A DNA stretch of 7,720 nt. Origin: Flammeovirgaceae bacterium UBA2786. Its GTDB lineage: Bacteria > Bacteroidota > Bacteroidia > Cytophagales > Cyclobacteriaceae. Of this stretch, positions 5,978 through 7,720 are shown in pieces. Every line of letters starts with the position of its first letter. Positions within the stretch are counted from its first letter, which is position 1. The translations under genes and the position numbers were made by a program. Below the pieces are notes generated by a model that did not search any database, was not told the origin of the DNA, and was given only the letters and a program-made list of their open reading frames with translations. The stretch is taken from NCBI GenBank assembly GCA_002352225.1, contig DEIA01000060.1, positions 1-7,720 on the forward strand. The letters are read 5' to 3'.

Positions 5978-5990
5978 TTTGTCTTAATTA
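5965..5990. promoter_or_regulatory. Candidate operator palindrome of the norS cluster (site C)
   Basis: The core GACAACTTTGTC (5972-5983) is two perfect 5-bp arms around CT, flanked by TATTTA (5965-5970) and TAATTA (5985-5990), complementary at five of six positions. In all, 10 of 13 pairs match. It overlaps the putative -33 element in the same register as the palindrome before rrf2, and both copies share TATTTACGACAA on the plus strand. This supports control of the cluster by the Rrf2 protein encoded just downstream (inference). Confidence 0.65.
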
Positions 5991-5994
5991 TTTT

Positions 5995-6014
5995 TAAAAT
6001 TTTATCCTGAAATA
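5995..6014. promoter_or_regulatory. Additional half-site next to the norS operator (site D)
   Basis: ATTTTATCCTGAAATA (5999-6014) repeats the right half of the ric site, which reads ATTTTATCCTGAATA (2276-2290). The left half is degenerate, so this is at best a half-site. Its centre is 23 bp from that of the palindrome at 5965-5990, about two helical turns, so a second regulator dimer could bind alongside. The region is AT-rich, which raises the chance of coincidence. Confidence 0.35.
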
Positions 6015-6178
6015 ACAACGGGTATGGATCTTGCAGCGTGTACAAGAAAACCAGTACATAACACGGAATTTTTTAAGCAGGGCAATGCATTATTATGAGA
6101 TACTTTGGCTGTTTAGTCTATAGGAGCAGGGTAGTAAATCGTATGATTAACGGAAAAAATACCAGGGCTCGTTAAAGC

Positions 6179-6862
6179 TTAGTATTGTGCATAGGATTTC
6201 ATCTGCATCTGCAGTCCTTCAAATTCCTTGGCTTTGATATATTTATTTGCTTTAGGAAACACTACATTCTCTTCGCGGAAGAAATGAAGCTTCATTAATT
6301 CAATAAGAGAAAATCCCTGCTCTGCGGCTACATCGAAGGTAAGGGCACGCGAAACCGGATCGGGCAACCGAGTGCCCAATGAAATTAAATTGAATACCAG
6401 GGTAAGGTGTTGCATCATTTTAAGATGGTCATCTTCCAGCATATCGATGGCCGTCTTGGGGAATTTTCCGTTACTGTGTTCTTTTTTTTCCATCAAAGCC
6501 TTTTGTACGGCCGGAAATAAAACTTTCTCCTCTTTCAGGTGATGTTTCACTACTTTATCGTCAATATAACTAAAGAACGAGGAAATATTTTTATGCAATT
6601 GTTCATCCAGCCGCCAGCCATTCGCTTTGAAATCAATCAGCGACTTCTCAAATACATCCAACTCCTTTTTTATCTCAACGTGTTCGTCAATCAATCCCTG
6701 CAGTAATGGGTGCATGTCTTCATATGGAATGGCATCCACCGTTGGCGGCATGTAGGCATCTGGCGGTTCCATGGGCGAGTACTCTTCAGCTCCGGATTCC
6801 TTTTCCACCATGCGCTTCAGCGGATCGGTGGCATTTGCTTTTTTGAGATCAATCATTGTCAT
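6179..6862 (-). CDS. Hemerythrin-domain protein of the nar operon
   Basis: A 227-aa cytosolic protein. The N-terminal 50 residues are polar and proline-rich (PMEPPDAYMPP) with no recognised domain. The hemerythrin-like domain follows at about 51-205, with ligand candidates H61 (DEHVEIKKEL), H107/H108 with E112 in KHHLKEEKVLFP, H146 (DDHLKM), and H193 with E197 in LHFFREENVVFP. It starts at the last base of the narI stop codon (TAATG, 1-nt overlap), so it is cotranscribed and probably coupled with narI. A second ATG two codons later is an alternative start. It could bind NO or O2, or protect or deliver iron for the nitrate reductase; the sequence does not decide. It lacks the CC-bearing DUF542 domain, so it is not a second RIC. 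Confidence 0.9.
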   Translation of the reverse strand: MTMIDLKKANATDPLKRMVEKESGAEEYSPMEPPDAYMPPTVDAIPYEDMHPLLQGLIDEHVEIKKELDVFEKSLIDFKANGWRLDEQLHKNISSFFSYIDDKVVKHHLKEEKVLFPAVQKALMEKKEHSNGKFPKTAIDMLEDDHLKMMQHLTLVFNLISLGTRLPDPVSRALTFDVAAEQGFSLIELMKLHFFREENVVFPKANKYIKAKEFEGLQMQMKSYAQY

Positions 6863-7590
6863 TAATTGTTTTTCGGCCTGTACACCGACCAGCCATTTGA
6901 AGGGTTGCGAACTTTATTCTTGTTCCAGTTCCAGATAACCCGTTGGTAAGGACGCCAGATGTAATCCAGCGGTGCTACTAACGCGTGCATCAGACGCGAA
7001 AAAGGAAAGAGCATCACAATCAGATACGCTCCGATAATATGTAACCGGATGACCAGTGGCATGGCCACCACCGCATCCATGCGTGGCTCTAACAAGAAGA
7101 TAGAACGCAGGTAGGGTGTAAGCGATGAAGCAAACCAACTTGAACCCCAGCGGTATTCGAGCGCAACCCATAACCCCAAAAATACTTGAGTCACCAAAAG
7201 AATTTCTACCACATGATCCATCCAACTGGTTACAACCCGGATGCGGTCTTGTGTCCATCTGCGATAGATCAGGTTTATCAGGCCCACCAGCATACTTAAA
7301 CCAAAGGCAAAGGCAGCAACTTCAAGCACCAATAATCGCACGGGATGGCTGTTCCACAGTAATACACTTCTGGGAATAAGAAAGGCCGTGAGGTGGCCGA
7401 AGAAGAGAAACAACATGCCCCAATGAAAGGGCACGCTGCCCCAGAATAATTTCTTTCCTTCCAGAAACTCTGATGATAAGGAAGAAATCTGAAACTTAAC
7501 ATTGCGGTAGCGGTAAATGGTACCCAGCAAGAAAATGAACAGGGCCAGGTAGGGCAAAATGATGTAGAAGAAAGTATTAAGAATGGTCAT
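6862..7590 (-). CDS. narI: Respiratory nitrate reductase gamma subunit (cytochrome b)
   Basis: A 242-aa membrane subunit that oxidises quinol and passes electrons through two b hemes to NarH and NarG. The four heme-ligand histidines are visible: H56 and H66 in FHWGMLFLFFGH, and H184 and H202 in RLHIIGAYLIVMLFPFSRLMH. The spacings (10 and 18) equal those of E. coli NarI (H56, H66, H187, H205). Five hydrophobic helices fit at about 4-26, 52-72, 86-109, 124-144 and 178-202. Length is normal for the family (about 225-245 aa). The upstream gene ends 13 nt before it and the downstream hemerythrin overlaps it by 1 nt. The organism should therefore encode membrane-bound NarGHI, with narG and narH beyond the right edge. 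Confidence 0.95.
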   Translation of the reverse strand: MTILNTFFYIILPYLALFIFLLGTIYRYRNVKFQISSLSSEFLEGKKLFWGSVPFHWGMLFLFFGHLTAFLIPRSVLLWNSHPVRLLVLEVAAFAFGLSMLVGLINLIYRRWTQDRIRVVTSWMDHVVEILLVTQVFLGLWVALEYRWGSSWFASSLTPYLRSIFLLEPRMDAVVAMPLVIRLHIIGAYLIVMLFPFSRLMHALVAPLDYIWRPYQRVIWNWNKNKVRNPSNGWSVYRPKNN

Positions 7591-7603
7591 AATCGTTTTT
7601 GGG

Positions 7604-7720
7604 TTATGGTTCCAGCTTCATTTCTGTGTTGAGGCTATTGATAAAATCAGAAGTTTCATCTTTCGTTGTATCTACAAGTTCAAACTCAAGCCTGAATATT
7701 TCGAGCAGCACAACCAGCGG
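7604..7720 (-). CDS. narJ: C-terminal fragment of probable NarJ chaperone (5' end outside window)
   Basis: An open frame runs from the window edge to a TAA at 7604-7606 and encodes the last 38 residues. They are a leucine-rich stretch (PLVVLLEIFRLEFELV) followed by an acidic, polar tail ending in MKLEP. The fragment is too short to show a family motif. The NarJ call rests on gene order (narG-narH-narJ-narI is near universal) and on the helical, acidic character expected of this cytoplasmic chaperone, which helps insert the molybdenum cofactor into NarG. The stop is 13 nt before the narI start. An alternative is the C-terminus of NarH or another accessory protein. Confidence 0.55.
   Translation of the reverse strand, partial: PLVVLLEIFRLEFELVDTTKDETSDFINSLNTEMKLEP

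Larger units (their letters stand above)
5895..6178. other. Intergenic regulatory region between the nar segment and the norS cluster
   Basis: The longest gene-free stretch in the window (284 nt). The part near norS (5945-6014) holds the promoter-like sequence, the palindrome and an extra half-site. The part near the hemerythrin gene (about 6020-6178) should end the nar transcript, but I find no strong GC-rich hairpin with a U-tract, no RNA gene and no convincing small coding frame. Termination or read-through into norS is undecided. Confidence 0.6.

Noticed and set aside
6020..6178. Small RNA or small protein between norS and the hemerythrin gene
   Set aside because: No stable hairpin series, no coding frame with a plausible start and ribosome site, no sequence I recognise.
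1..7720. Mobile element, CRISPR array or tRNA
   Set aside because: No transposase, integrase, long terminal repeats, regularly spaced direct repeats or cloverleaf sequence were seen on either strand.

Overview
The window reads as a chromosomal segment of a member of the Bacteroidota (Cytophagales or Chitinophagales type). The support is moderate-to-low G+C, a TAnnTTTG-type -7 promoter element in front of the Rrf2 gene, weak or absent Shine-Dalgarno sequences before most genes, and the character of the proteins. Every recognised gene is on the minus strand, so transcription runs from high to low coordinates.

Layout in order of transcription. (1) Positions 7720-6179 hold the end of a respiratory nitrate reductase operon: the C-terminus of a probable narJ, complete narI, and a hemerythrin-domain protein joined to narI by a 1-nt stop/start overlap. 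(2) Positions 6178-5895 form a regulatory gap with a strong palindrome and a promoter-like sequence. (3) Positions 5894-2902 hold a compact four-gene cluster: a CuA-containing subunit II, a heme-copper oxidase-fold subunit I, a SCO/SenC copper chaperone and an 89-aa two-helix membrane protein. Gene order and composition match the norS-norY-senC-orf1 (sNOR) cluster described in ammonia-oxidising bacteria. The subunit I keeps all six metal-ligand histidines, but the cross-linked active-site tyrosine of oxidases is replaced by asparagine (N233). (4) Positions 2901-2304 hold a promoter with the same palindrome and an Rrf2-family regulator with three clustered cysteines (NsrR/IscR type). (5) Positions 2303-667 hold another palindrome copy, a RIC/ScdA/YtfE di-iron iron-sulfur repair protein, a DUF488 (YeaO-like) protein overlapping it by 14 nt, and a third hemerythrin-fold protein. 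(6) Positions 597-1 hold endonuclease III (nth), cut by the window edge.

How it fits together (inference). NarGHJI reduces nitrate; nitrite chemistry then generates NO. The sNOR-like enzyme would reduce NO to N2O with electrons entering through CuA, and SenC would supply copper. RIC and the hemerythrins would repair or buffer di-iron and Fe-S damage. The Rrf2 protein would sense NO or Fe-S status and bind the shared palindrome ahead of its own gene, ric and norS. The most interesting content is this putative non-canonical NO reductase plus its locally visible regulon. No RNA genes, insertion sequences, CRISPR arrays or convincing terminators were seen.
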